Origin: Candidatus Dormiibacterota bacterium
Lineage (GTDB): Bacteria > Chloroflexota > Dormibacteria > Aeolococcales > Aeolococcaceae
Direction: 5' to 3'
Assembly (NCBI GenBank): GCA_003135255.1
Contig: PLAX01000027.1
Location: 509 to 6,621 of the forward strand
DNA: 6,113 nucleotides
The notes beneath the pieces were generated by a model, which was given only the letters and a program-made list of their open reading frames with translations, was not told the origin of the DNA and did no database searches. How positions within the stretch are numbered: position 1 is the first letter of the stretch; each line of letters opens with the position of its first letter. Positions 1 through 5,677 of this stretch are shown here, in pieces. A program made the position numbers and the translations under genes.

Positions 1-1460
1 ACCAGGAAGTTGAAGGTCGGCGAGTAGAGGGCGACGGCAGCGACGTGGTCCTCCCGTGCGAGCACGGTCGTGTGCGCGGAGTTGTACTCACCGTCGTACT
101 GGAGGCGCAGCACCGAGACGCTCGCCAGCGCCCAGGCATCGAGGAGGCCGCCCCGGTGCTCCCAGGTCACCCGCCCGATGTCGTTGACCATCACCGTCCG
201 TCCGTCGTAGTAGCGGGCCAGGAAGCCGGCCATCTGCTGCTGCACCTGGGTCTGGACCAGCGCCTCCGAGGGGGCGTTCACCATGTAATCGAACTTGCCG
301 ACCGGCAGCACCACCAGCAGCAGCACCAGCGCCAGCACCAGGTGCTCGCGGACCGGCGCCCATTGGATACGCGGGAGGGTGCGGAGCGTGAGCCAGATCC
401 CGACGATCACCAGGTACGCCTGGTAGCGGTCGTTCCACCCGAACTGGCCGTAGCTGGCGTGGAGGAGGGTCCCGATCACCCAGGCCGCCCAGAGCGGCCG
501 CAGCACTGGGCCACGGACCGCCATGACGATCCCAAAGCCGAGGAGGACGATCAGGAAGGGGTCGAGCCCCAGGTTGGCACTGATCGCGGACCAGGTCGGC
601 ACCAGCGTCTGGAGCAGGCTCTGGTGTCCCAGCAGGGCGGTCTTCTCGACGATCGAGTTGGGAAAGAAGAAGGCACCGTGGGCGAGGTCCACCACGCCCA
701 TGACCACGATCGGTATCGCGGCCGCCGCCGTCCCCGCCACCGCCGCCCCGATACGCCCCCACAGTCCCGGAGCGGGGCGGCGTGCCTGGAAGCTGGACCA
801 GAGCGGCGGGACCACCAGGGCGAGAGCGCAGCCGGCGCTCAGGAAGAGAGTCTCGAAGCGGATGGCGCTGCCGAGCAGGCTGAAGAGCGCGTACAGGAGC
901 ACCCGGCGAGCGGTGACGCCGTCCCGGATCAGCCATTCGAAGGCGATCAGCAGTCCGAGGATCAGTGCCGTCTGCACGGTGTGCTCCATGCCGAGGACGA
1001 TCAGCTCGGGCAGGAAGAGCACGCTCGGCAGCAGCATCACCGCGAGGTAGCGCACCGGTGAGTTGCTGCCCCGGCGGAGCACCACCAGCTCCTGGCGGCT
1101 CGTGACCAGCCACACCACGACGAGCGCCGCCAGGCCGTTGATGATGAAGGGGAGCCACTCCGTCACCGCCGGCACGACCTTGATCAGGGCGGCCAGGAGC
1201 AGGATCCAGCCCGGCGACGAGTCCGCCGACTCCCAGTCTCCGGGGACCACGCCCCAGGTGTCCGTGGTCGCGAAGGTCCGCGCCATCGAGAGATGGATGT
1301 AGGCGTCGTCGATGATGTAGGTGAGGGTGCCGCGCGTCAGCAACACGATCGCGACCATCAGGGCGGCGGTGACGATCGCGAGCCCCGCGCAGGCGACCCA
1401 GAAGGTGCGACGCCGGTCGATCTCCTCTGGGGGGACCGGCAGCGTAGATGTGATTGCCAT
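1..1460 (-). CDS. Polytopic GT-C glycosyltransferase, GT39/AftB-like (3' end outside window)
   Basis: An integral membrane protein, 486 codons visible, with no stop before the left edge. I read it from ATG 1460 down the minus strand without interruption. After a short cytosolic N-terminus (about residues 1-19) there is a TM helix (20-42), then the extracytoplasmic loop typical of GT-C enzymes: DDAYIHLSMAR at 51-61 with the acidic pair D51-D52, and SSPGW at 81-85, matching the 'DDAYI..R.A.N...SSPLW' pattern of bacterial GT39/AftB-like proteins. Many hydrophobic helices follow, then FFPNS (265-269), NDRYQ (343-347) and a soluble C-terminal part with NDIG (426-429). Family members move a sugar from a polyprenyl-phosphate donor to an envelope glycan or protein on the outer face; donor and acceptor here are unknown. 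GAGG lies only 2 nt before ATG; an in-frame TTG 5 codons upstream is an alternative start. It is divergent from the HhH-GPD gene. Confidence 0.88.
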   Translation of the reverse strand, partial: MAITSTLPVPPEEIDRRRTFWVACAGLAIVTAALMVAIVLLTRGTLTYIIDDAYIHLSMARTFATTDTWGVVPGDWESADSSPGWILLLAALIKVVPAVTEWLPFIINGLAALVVVWLVTSRQELVVLRRGSNSPVRYLAVMLLPSVLFLPELIVLGMEHTVQTALILGLLIAFEWLIRDGVTARRVLLYALFSLLGSAIRFETLFLSAGCALALVVPPLWSSFQARRPAPGLWGRIGAAVAGTAAAAIPIVVMGVVDLAHGAFFFPNSIVEKTALLGHQSLLQTLVPTWSAISANLGLDPFLIVLLGFGIVMAVRGPVLRPLWAAWVIGTLLHASYGQFGWNDRYQAYLVIVGIWLTLRTLPRIQWAPVREHLVLALVLLLVVLPVGKFDYMVNAPSEALVQTQVQQQMAGFLARYYDGRTVMVNDIGRVTWEHRGGLLDAWALASVSVLRLQYDGEYNSAHTTVLAREDHVAAVALYSPTFNFL

Positions 1461-1513
1461 GACCTCGCCGTGCAAACCGCAGCGCGGCCATCTGGTGGGC
1501 CGGCGTGCCCCCG

Positions 1514-1541
1514 GTAATACCATCCGCCCAGGTCACGTCCC
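1514..1541 (-). promoter_or_regulatory. Candidate promoter of the minus-strand glycosyltransferase
   Basis: Read on the minus strand, a -35-like GGGACG (1541-1536) and a -10-like TATTAC (1519-1514) are separated by 16 nt. This would place the transcription start near 1507 and leave a leader of roughly 47 nt before ATG 1460. The hexamers are only moderate matches. The -35 overlaps the left arm of the inverted repeat at 1531-1554. Confidence 0.3.
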
Positions 1542-1554
1542 GCCCGTCGTGACC
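1531..1554. promoter_or_regulatory. Perfect inverted repeat, candidate operator
   Basis: GGTCACG (1531-1537) and CGTGACC (1548-1554) form a perfect 7-bp inverted repeat with a 10-nt spacer, so the arm centres are 17 bp apart. It lies in the divergent intergenic region and overlaps the proposed -35 of the leftward glycosyltransferase. Its centre is about 94 bp upstream of the start of the rightward HhH-GPD gene. The geometry suits a dimeric DNA-binding regulator; which one cannot be told from the sequence, and no regulator gene is visible in the window. Confidence 0.4.
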
Positions 1555-1600
1555 GAATCGAGATACCACCTTGGCGAGTCGGTTGCCCAGGAGCCCGGCG

Positions 1601-1629
1601 GGGACATCTATCGGCCCCTCGGGTAGGCT
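1601..1629 (+). promoter_or_regulatory. Candidate leaderless promoter of the HhH-GPD operon
   Basis: GGGACA (1601-1606, sharing GACA with TTGACA) and TAGGCT (1624-1629, fits TANNNT) are separated by exactly 17 nt. Only 7 nt separate the -10 box from ATG 1637, so transcription would begin at or next to the start codon. This also supports 1637 as the start of the gene. Confidence 0.5.
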
Positions 1630-1636
1630 AGTGAGC

Positions 1637-2320
1637 ATGCCCACACCCAAAGGTGCGCCCATCCTGCAATGGACGGAGGACCCGGCGGCCAACCGCCTGA
1701 TCGCCGAGAACCCACTCGCACTGCTGATCGGCTTCTGCCTCGACCAGCAGTTCCCGATCGAGCAGGCGTTTCTTGGGCCGCTGCGGATGCGCGAGCGGCT
1801 CGGGACCCTCGACCCCGGGCGCCTGGCCGCCACCGACCCCGAGGTGTTTGCCGTCGTCTTTCGCACCCCGCCGGCGATTCACCGCTTTCCCCGCAGCATG
1901 GCCGAGCGCGCCCAGGGCATCTGTCGCATCGTCGCGGAGACCTACGGCGGCGACGCCTCCCGTCTGTGGCGAGAGGCCGGCACCGCCGCGGAGCTCCACC
2001 GCCGGCTGGCGGCGCTTCCCGGCTTCGGCCCGCTCAAGGCGCGGATCGTCACCGGCGTGCTCGCTCGCCACTTCGGGGTGAGGCCGCCCGGCTGGGAGGA
2101 GGTGGCCCCGGACTTCCCCACCCTCGCCGACGTCACCACCGCGGATGAGCGTCGCGCCTACCAGGCCGCCAAGCGGGCGCACAAGGCGGCGATGCGCGCC
2201 GAGGGCGCCCAGCACCCTCCGCGCCGCGCTCCCTCACGTGCGGTTCCCGCCCCGGCCGGGTCGTCAGCCGGCTCGGCCGGAAAGGCGCGAGCCCGGCGCT
2301 CCCCGGCAGCACGGCCATGA
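1637..2320 (+). CDS. HhH-GPD fold protein, 'HhH-GPD-type base excision DNA repair' family (TIGR03252-like)
   Basis: A 227-residue predicted cytosolic protein. Residues 14-58 carry the signature of the small HhH-GPD family (DPAAN, then LALLIGFCLDQQFPIEQAF at 27-45). A helix-hairpin-helix LPGFGPLKA lies at 127-135, and a KRAHKAAMRA segment (179-188) is where relatives usually end. About 39 further residues (189-227) form an Ala/Pro/Arg/Ser-rich, probably disordered basic tail. The fold is that of DNA glycosylases such as EndoIII and MutY. However, the Lys of the EndoIII hairpin (RKTA) is Leu in register, with a Lys one position later; no VDTH-like Asp follows; and only two Cys (34, 96) are present, so there is no Fe-S cluster. 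DNA binding is likely but glycosylase activity is unproven. I chose ATG 1637 over GTG 1631 and ATG 1571 because the family homology begins there and a -10 box sits directly upstream. The stop overlaps the next gene as ATGA. Confidence 0.87.
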   Translation: MPTPKGAPILQWTEDPAANRLIAENPLALLIGFCLDQQFPIEQAFLGPLRMRERLGTLDPGRLAATDPEVFAVVFRTPPAIHRFPRSMAERAQGICRIVAETYGGDASRLWREAGTAAELHRRLAALPGFGPLKARIVTGVLARHFGVRPPGWEEVAPDFPTLADVTTADERRAYQAAKRAHKAAMRAEGAQHPPRRAPSRAVPAPAGSSAGSAGKARARRSPAARP

Positions 2321-2982
2321 CCGAAACCAGGCCAGCCACCGTCGAGGTCATCGAGGACGGCGACGTCCGGATCGTCCGGGTCGGTCCCATGGGCCCCTAC
2401 GGCAACAACGCCTACATCGTCCGCGACACCTCCGCGCATGCCGGCCTCCTGGTCGACATGCCGCTGGACGAGGGCCCCCTCCTGGACGCCGTCGCCGCCG
2501 AGGGGGGCGTCCAGACGGTGATCGCCAGCCACTGGCACCTGGACCATTGGGCGACCTACGACGCGGTCCGCGCGGCAACCGGTGCCCCCGTCCTGGTCGG
2601 CGCCGCCGAGATCAACATCCCCGAGGAGCGGATCGATGGCCGGCTCGCCGACGGCCAGGAGCTCCGGGTCGGAGGCATCCGGATCGATGTCCTCCACACC
2701 CCCGGCCACACCCCGGGCAGCATCTCGCTGCGAGTGGGCGGGGCGGTGATCACCGGGGACACCCTCTTCAACGGCGGTCCCGGGCGGACCTCCGCCGCCG
2801 GCGACCTGGAGACGATCCTGGCCTCGATCGACGCCCGGCTCCTGCCCCTCCCCGCCGGCACCCTCGTGCTGCCCGGTCACGGGGACAGCACCACCATCGC
2901 CGAGACCACGGCGGGTCGCGACGCCTACCGGCGGCATCCCAAGCCGGCCGGTTTCTGCGGCGACGTGGAGTGGGGCCGCTGA
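2317..2982 (+). CDS. Metallo-beta-lactamase-fold hydrolase (glyoxalase II-like)
   Basis: A 221-residue predicted cytosolic protein of the MBL superfamily. All metal ligands expected for a dinuclear Zn or Fe site are visible: the H-x-H-x-D-H motif in SHWHLDHW (H72, H74, D76, H77), H131 in TPGHTPGS, D148 in GDTLF, and H188 in LPGHGD. The TPGHTPGS, GDTLF and PGHG blocks place it with the glyoxalase II-like/general hydrolase branch. It is short, with no beta-CASP domain, so it is not an SNM1-type nuclease; no rhodanese or flavodoxin extension is present. Substrates in this branch include thioesters such as S-lactoylglutathione analogues, lactones and persulfides; the real substrate cannot be assigned. 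The start ATG overlaps the HhH-GPD stop by 4 bp and has no clear Shine-Dalgarno, implying translational coupling. The C-terminal RRHPKPAGFCGDVEWGR is not a motif I recognise. Confidence 0.92.
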   Translation: MTETRPATVEVIEDGDVRIVRVGPMGPYGNNAYIVRDTSAHAGLLVDMPLDEGPLLDAVAAEGGVQTVIASHWHLDHWATYDAVRAATGAPVLVGAAEINIPEERIDGRLADGQELRVGGIRIDVLHTPGHTPGSISLRVGGAVITGDTLFNGGPGRTSAAGDLETILASIDARLLPLPAGTLVLPGHGDSTTIAETTAGRDAYRRHPKPAGFCGDVEWGR

Positions 2983-2998
2983 GGCTCGGATCGCGCCG

Positions 2999-3070
2999 TA
3001 CCCGCACGGGGAGTCGAACCCCGGTTGCCACCTTGAAAGGGTGAGGTCCTGACCGCTAGACGATGCGGGC
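2999..3070 (-). tRNA. tRNA-Glu (anticodon UUC)
   Basis: The reverse complement folds as a complete 72-nt cloverleaf. The acceptor GCCCGCA pairs with TGCGGGT, ending in a G1:U72 wobble. The D stem is GTCT/GGAC, the anticodon stem TCACC/GGTGG has a U:G first pair and loop CTTTCAA with anticodon TTC at 34-36, the variable loop is 4 nt, and the T arm is CGGGG-TTCGACT-CCCCG. The discriminator is A73. CCA is not encoded (the next bases are CGG), so it must be added by a nucleotidyltransferase. The 3' end lies 16 bp from the stop of the convergent MBL gene. gltX, whose product charges this tRNA, starts about 2.8 kb away on the other strand. Confidence 0.97.
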
Positions 3071-3079
3071 GCTGCCGAG

Positions 3080-3085
3080 ATGGTA
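3080..3085 (-). promoter_or_regulatory. Candidate -10 box of tRNA-Glu
   Basis: Read on the minus strand, TACCAT (fits TANNNT) sits 9 nt before the first base of the tRNA, so a transcript would start about 3 nt upstream of the mature 5' end. I see no convincing -35 at 16-18 nt. Readthrough from the upstream mannosyltransferase gene is the alternative source of transcript. Confidence 0.35.
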
Positions 3086-3101
3086 GGGTCCGAGGCCGCG
3101 C

Positions 3102-3115
3102 GGGGGTGCGCCCCC
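3102..3115 (-). terminator. GC hairpin after the mannosyltransferase stop, possible weak terminator
   Basis: GGGGG and CCCCC arms enclose a 4-nt loop immediately downstream of the stop codon of the minus-strand gene and before the tRNA-Glu gene. No T-tract follows on either strand, so it is not a standard intrinsic terminator. It may be a pause or RNA-stability hairpin, or a U-less terminator. Confidence 0.25.
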
Positions 3116-3116
3116 T

Positions 3117-4286
3117 TCAGGCCACGAACTGTCCGGTCGCCATCAGGGTGGCCAGGAAGCCCATCCAGCCCGCCGACACCGCGATCAGGACCGTCCGCGA
3201 CTGCGGGTGGCGCCGGGTGACGTCCGCGAGGGCGAGGTAGATCGGCACCACCGTCATCTCGTACCGCGGCACGCTCAGCCAGTAGATGAGGGAGGTGGAC
3301 ATGAGCCAGGCGACCGCGGCGAATACCGTGAGCGAGGGGGCCACCGTCCGCCAATGCCAGGCCAGCCAGAGGACGGCGACGAGTCCTGCCACGCCGAAGA
3401 GCAGCTCCATCCCGAAGACGAAGCTGTTCCCGTTGAAGCCGCCCACGAACGACTGGAAGGTGGCTCGAGCCCCATCCCACGGCCAGGCGAAGAGGCGGTT
3501 AAAGGAGGCCGACCGCTCCACCTGCAGGTAGACGAGCGGGTTCCCGGTGGAGATCCACCCGTAGGCCACGAAGAGGAGGGGGGAGAGGGGGGTCGCGAGG
3601 ATGGCGATCAGGCCGCGTCCGGGCCGGCCGCCCCGGCGGACCAGATGGTCGACGATGAGTGCCGGGATCAGGGCCGCGCCGGTGATGCGCACCAGCATGG
3701 CGATGGCCGCCGCGATGGAGGCGCGCCCGTCCTTGCCCCGGCGCATGTAGTAGAGCGAAGCGGTGGCGGCGGCGAGGAAGGTGCTCTCCGAGAAGACCGC
3801 GGTCAGGTAGACGGCGTAGGGGAAGACCGCGAGCGCCCAGCAGGCGAAGCGCGCCGACGCCTCGTCGCCCCGCTCCAGCAGGATCAGCTTGGCCAGGAAC
3901 ACCAGACCGGCCAGCTCGGCGATGGCGCTCACGACGATGCCGGCGACGATGGTGTTGGGCACCACGAAACCGACCACGTGGACGAGCAGCGGGTAGCCTG
4001 GGAAGTACGCCCAGAGGTGGCCGGCGGCGCCGACCGCCAGGTTGAGTGGCCCGCTCGGATAGCCGCGCTGGGCGATCTCCGTGAAGGCGCCCCCGTCCCA
4101 GAGGGCGAAGGGTTGGAGGAGCGCCGACCCGGAGGGCAGGCCCGCACCGGGGCCGCGAACCCACGCGGTCAGCATCGGCACCAGCAGCCCGATCAGCTTG
4201 CTGGCGACGAAGGGGGGAAGGGCGATGCGCAGCACGCCGCTCTGGCGAGCGGCGCCCTTCCGGGCCGCAGCGAGGAGGGACGCCAT
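3117..4286 (-). CDS. PIG-V/Gpi18-like mannosyltransferase (COG5542, GT-C)
   Basis: A 389-residue polytopic membrane protein. The family blocks occur in the right order: ALWDGGAF (61-68) followed by IAQRGYP (71-77) in the first extracytoplasmic loop, YFPGYPLLV (94-102), AVFSESTFLAAATASLYYMRRG (153-174; compare AYSESLF) and VRITGAAL (189-196). GNPLVYLQ (228-235), FAWPWDG (246-252) and a late WLSVPRYEM (326-334) follow. The eukaryotic relative PIG-V/Gpi18 adds the second mannose to GPI anchors from dolichol-phosphate-mannose. Bacterial members are presumed to use polyprenyl-phosphate-mannose on an unknown outer-face acceptor. The length is usual for bacterial members. I chose ATG 4286 because the coding signal starts there and a TAAACT box lies 8 nt upstream; no Shine-Dalgarno is evident, consistent with a leaderless message. 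It is divergent from the GT87 gene and lies upstream of tRNA-Glu on the same strand. Confidence 0.88.
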   Translation of the reverse strand: MASLLAAARKGAARQSGVLRIALPPFVASKLIGLLVPMLTAWVRGPGAGLPSGSALLQPFALWDGGAFTEIAQRGYPSGPLNLAVGAAGHLWAYFPGYPLLVHVVGFVVPNTIVAGIVVSAIAELAGLVFLAKLILLERGDEASARFACWALAVFPYAVYLTAVFSESTFLAAATASLYYMRRGKDGRASIAAAIAMLVRITGAALIPALIVDHLVRRGGRPGRGLIAILATPLSPLLFVAYGWISTGNPLVYLQVERSASFNRLFAWPWDGARATFQSFVGGFNGNSFVFGMELLFGVAGLVAVLWLAWHWRTVAPSLTVFAAVAWLMSTSLIYWLSVPRYEMTVVPIYLALADVTRRHPQSRTVLIAVSAGWMGFLATLMATGQFVA

Positions 4287-4294
4287 CGCCCGCG

Positions 4295-4300
4295 AGTTTA
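4295..4300 (-). promoter_or_regulatory. Candidate leaderless -10 box of the PIG-V-like gene
   Basis: Read on the minus strand, TAAACT (fits TANNNT) is followed by 8 nt and then ATG 4286. The spacing matches the box before the HhH-GPD gene. No good -35 hexamer is visible 16-18 nt further upstream. Confidence 0.4.
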
Positions 4301-4308
4301 TCGGCCTG

Positions 4309-4343
4309 CCCGAGACGGCGCTTTCCGCGTCACGCGCGTCGGG
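4309..4343. repeat. GC-rich dyad in the divergent mannosyltransferase/GT87 spacer
   Basis: CCCGA-g-ACG (4309-4317) is complementary, with one bulged base, to CGTCGGG (4337-4343). Between the arms, overlapping the right one slightly, lies the palindrome CGCGT-C-ACGCG (4326-4336). The element is central in the 80-bp spacer between two divergent genes and could be a shared operator. In DNA this GC-rich, such dyads also arise by chance. Confidence 0.25.
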
Positions 4344-4366
4344 TTCCTGGCAGGATGGGGCCCCTC

Positions 4367-5593
4367 ATGCCTCTGATCACGGAACGCAGTCGCCACCTGC
4401 TGCGCCTGGCCACCGTCTGCCTGCTGGTCGGCGACCTCGTCTCCCAGATGGCGCGTGGGGTGTGGAACATGGCCGCCGGCCCCGCGGTCACGGTCGACTG
4501 GATCCCGTTCGCTGCAGCCGCGCGCCTCCTCAGCCGCGGTTCGTCCTGCTTGTACTGCGCCGCGCCGCTCGCCGCCTCCGAGGCCGCCTACCTCGGCCAT
4601 CCCCTGCCCACGGCGGTCGGCCATGTGCTCGTCCTCAACTCGCTTCCCTCAGGGGCGGCGTACGCGCCTTTCCTCAACCCGCCACCCGCCGCCGCCCTGC
4701 TCGTCCCGCTGGCCGTGCTGCCACCGACCCTTGGTTTCCTGATCTTCGCCGCCCTCTCGGTGGCGGCGATGGCAGTCGCCTACCAGCTGCTCACCACCCG
4801 CCTCGACTGTCCCCAGTTCGCCACCCTCTGCGCCGTGGCCGCGGTGCCCGGCGTCCTTGGGCTCGCGCTCGGTCAGTGGGATGCGCTGCTCACCCTCGCC
4901 CTCGTTCTCGGCCTCTGGGCGGCTCGCCGCCATCCACTCCTCGCCGGCCTCGCGCTCTCCCTTCTGATCGTCAAGCCCCAATCCCTCTGGCTGGTTCCGG
5001 TGGGCCTCCTGGTCCTCCGGCAGTTCCGCGTCCTTCTCGGGCTGGCCTTCGGTGCGCTCCTCTGGGTGGTGGCCAGTCTCGCCATCGTCGGGCCCTCCGA
5101 GTTCGTCGCCTGGCTGTCGGCGATGATCGGCGCCGGATCTGGCCAGCTGTCGATCACCTTCGGGCTCCCCGGTCTCGTCGGAGTGGCGGCCGGGTCCCGT
5201 GCGGGCTACGTGGCTCTCGCGATCGGGGCCGCCATCGTCGTGGTCACGGCTCTCCTGCTTCGCGAACGCCTGCGTGCTCGGCCAGAGCTCACTATCGCCC
5301 TCTTCGTGTGCCTGTCCCTCGTGTTCTCCCCTCATGTGCTCGCTCCTGACTTCGTTCTCCTCGCCCCCGCCCTCTCCCTCTCCGCGCGATGGCGACGCGG
5401 CCCGAGCGTCGCCGCCTCCGCGGTGCTCTCCCTGGCGTTTCTTCCCGACCTCAACCTCAGTTCACCCAACGTTCTGCTCGGTTTCGTGGCGATCGCCGCG
5501 GCCACGCTGGTGGCCGTCATGGCACTCGCCGTCCGCAACGCGACCCCGAACGGAGCGGCCCCGGTTGCGGCCACGCTCGGGGCGACCGCGTGA
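4367..5593 (+). CDS. GT87/DUF2029 family polyprenyl-phosphate glycosyltransferase
   Basis: A 408-residue polytopic membrane protein. An N-terminal TM helix is followed by VDWIPFAAAARLL (43-55), the family's acidic loop; in the mycobacterial GT87 enzyme PimE a first-loop Asp is essential, and D44 is the candidate here. The loop continues with CLYCAAP (61-67), PFLNPPPAAALLVPLA (101-116), then the hallmark GQWDALL (169-175) and LLIVKPQSLWLVP (199-211), and SPHVLAPDFVLLAP (311-324) late in the protein. GT87 members transfer mannose or another sugar from a polyprenyl-phosphate donor to envelope lipids or glycans; the acceptor is not predictable. The hydrophilic C-terminus (about 391-408) should be cytosolic or periplasmic and carries no domain. 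ATG 4355 in the same frame is an alternative start (412 aa); 4367 is preferred because AGGA/GGGG precedes it at a workable distance. A CAGGAT box at 4351-4356 may be its -10. Confidence 0.88.
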   Translation: MPLITERSRHLLRLATVCLLVGDLVSQMARGVWNMAAGPAVTVDWIPFAAAARLLSRGSSCLYCAAPLAASEAAYLGHPLPTAVGHVLVLNSLPSGAAYAPFLNPPPAAALLVPLAVLPPTLGFLIFAALSVAAMAVAYQLLTTRLDCPQFATLCAVAAVPGVLGLALGQWDALLTLALVLGLWAARRHPLLAGLALSLLIVKPQSLWLVPVGLLVLRQFRVLLGLAFGALLWVVASLAIVGPSEFVAWLSAMIGAGSGQLSITFGLPGLVGVAAGSRAGYVALAIGAAIVVVTALLLRERLRARPELTIALFVCLSLVFSPHVLAPDFVLLAPALSLSARWRRGPSVAASAVLSLAFLPDLNLSSPNVLLGFVAIAAATLVAVMALAVRNATPNGAAPVAATLGATA

Positions 5594-5613
5594 TCCGGCT
5601 CCGCCCGGCACCC

Positions 5614-5640
5614 TTTGCCTCCGGTTGGCGCCGGTATACT
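5614..5640 (+). promoter_or_regulatory. Candidate promoter of the small-protein/gltX unit
   Basis: TATACT (5635-5640) is a 5 of 6 match to the housekeeping -10 and the best box in the window. Upstream, TTGCCT (5615-5620) resembles a -35 but leaves a short 14-nt spacer, so the -35 assignment is weak. Transcription would start near 5647, within or just after ATGCAT (5644-5649). The leader would be about 31 nt, with AGAGG (5669-5673) as ribosome binding site for ATG 5678. Confidence 0.5.
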
Positions 5641-5677
5641 CGAATGCATATCGGCAGTCCCCCAACGCAGAGGTACC

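Noticed and set aside
306..345. CAG/CAC-rich stretch resembling a trinucleotide repeat
   Set aside because: On the minus strand it encodes the Leu/Val run of a transmembrane helix (about residues 373-386 of the first glycosyltransferase). Repetition of CTG and GTG codons explains it.
88..1866. A 592-codon open frame on the minus strand crossing the first glycosyltransferase and the HhH-GPD start
   Set aside because: Its translation is Arg/Gly/Pro/His-rich low complexity with no motif. The neighbouring minus frame from 1460 gives a coherent polytopic GT-C protein. Long frames without stops are expected at this GC content.
2317..2982. MBL-fold protein as a DNA-processing nuclease partner of the HhH-GPD protein
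   Set aside because: It has no beta-CASP domain. Its length and the GDTLF and PGHG blocks fit a small-molecule hydrolase.
2158..3480. A 440-codon minus-strand frame across the MBL gene, tRNA and mannosyltransferase
   Set aside because: It runs antisense to clear MBL motifs and straight through the tRNA; its composition is shadow-like.
4355..4366. Alternative start ATG 4355 for the GT87 gene
   Set aside because: AGG abuts the codon with no spacing, while ATG 4367 has purine-rich sequence upstream. The difference is four residues and cannot be settled from sequence alone.
3207..4376. A 389-codon plus-strand frame antisense to the PIG-V-like gene
   Set aside because: Glu/Gly/Arg/Gln-rich without domains; it mirrors a gene with full family motifs.
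5594..5640. Possible terminator hairpin after the GT87 gene (CCGG-TTGGCG-CCGG at 5621-5634)
   Set aside because: The stem is only 4 bp, there is no T-tract, and it lies inside the candidate promoter of the next unit.
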